Positions 63,889 through 64,000 of a stretch of 64,000 nt of DNA are shown here, in pieces. Made by a program: the position numbers and the translations under genes. Below the pieces are notes generated by a model. It was not told the DNA's origin, did no database searches, and saw nothing but the letters and a program-made list of their open reading frames with translations. The stretch covers positions 213,955 through 277,954 of the forward strand of contig NZ_HE978539.1 in assembly GCF_000311785.1 (NCBI RefSeq). Direction: 5' to 3'. Positions within the stretch are counted from its first letter, which is position 1. Every line of letters begins with the position of its first letter. Origin of the DNA: Brevibacillus massiliensis. GTDB lineage: Bacteria; Bacillota; Bacilli; Brevibacillales; Brevibacillaceae.

Positions 63889-64000
63889 ATGGTTACCTCC
63901 GTTCAACAACCTGTCTCTACACTTTCGCTCAAGGAATGGGCAGTTGCCGTCAAGGCATTGGGAGAAGGGAAGCAGATCATCACGGTTCGCAAGGGCGGGC
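63889..64000 (+). CDS. DUF1802-family protein (3' end outside window)
   Basis: The first 37 residues are visible, running from VTSVQQPVSTL into SLKEWAVAVKALGEGKQII and TVRKGG, the usual start of DUF1802 proteins, which have no characterised role. GGAAAGGAGAGG precedes ATG 63889. Nothing of the main domain is in the window. Confidence 0.65.
   Translation, partial: MVTSVQQPVSTLSLKEWAVAVKALGEGKQIITVRKGG

Overview
The window looks like chromosomal DNA of a GC-rich, aerobic, low-G+C-phylum (Bacillota) rod of the Bacillales/Paenibacillales type. The gene set (alanine dehydrogenase with an AdeR-like regulator, fadNAE with a FadR operator, the RuBisCO-like mtnW/mtnX methionine salvage branch, S-box and T-box leaders, a YkuU/YkuV-like pair, a YheI/YheH-like ABC pair) points there, and a Brevibacillus-like genome is plausible. 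The genus is an inference. No rRNA, tRNA, CRISPR array or intact transposon was seen.

Layout. 1-6.6 kb: end of a PucR/CdaR-type regulator, ald, pyrD, panE, ispH, an MFS transporter and a convergent cupredoxin-like protein. 6.7-11.3 kb: minus-strand proline genes proB-proA-proC plus a P-loop protein, behind a proline-type T-box leader. 11.3-12.6 kb: an IseA-like lipoprotein and an orphan gene. 12.7-18.2 kb: fadN-fadA-fadE beta-oxidation operon with an 18-bp FadR palindrome. 18.2-19.2 kb: a lipoprotein-type class F sortase with a tiny secreted His/Lys-rich protein ending in an MPSTG motif. 19.3-25.4 kb: methionine salvage as two divergent S-box operons (mtnWXBD and mtnKA). 25.4-42.9 kb: a long catabolic locus made of a CoA ligase, a sigma-54 enhancer-binding regulator, a consensus -24/-12 promoter, and then acyl-CoA dehydrogenase, 3-hydroxyacyl-CoA dehydrogenase, a frameshifted ThDP enzyme, an Fe-alcohol dehydrogenase, an SDR, a complete Liv-type ABC importer, a Zn-alcohol dehydrogenase, a damaged nitroreductase, an SDR and an aldehyde dehydrogenase.

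42.9-44.4 kb is a gene graveyard. It holds remnants that resemble a DISM-type sensor, a GH8-like glycosidase, a BcsB-like membrane tail and an MHYT/EAL protein, each missing most of its middle. 44.4-50.2 kb is metal biology: a Cd/Zn P-type ATPase with its ArsR repressor, a feoA/split-feoB operon and a Cu/Zn SOD. 50.3-56.9 kb has a heterodimeric ABC exporter, a TnpB relic fused to an MFS relic, an orphan polar amino acid ABC ATPase and a polysaccharide deacetylase. 57-64 kb has a DUF2797 protein, an ArsC-like protein, a peroxiredoxin behind a PerR-like box, a YkuV-like thioredoxin, gcvH, small proteins, pckA and the start of a DUF1802 gene.

Most interesting: the sigma-54 catabolic operon with two damaged genes, the minimal sortase/MPSTG pair, and the decayed c-di-GMP/exopolysaccharide region. 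Functions are assigned from sequence reading alone. No database search was run.
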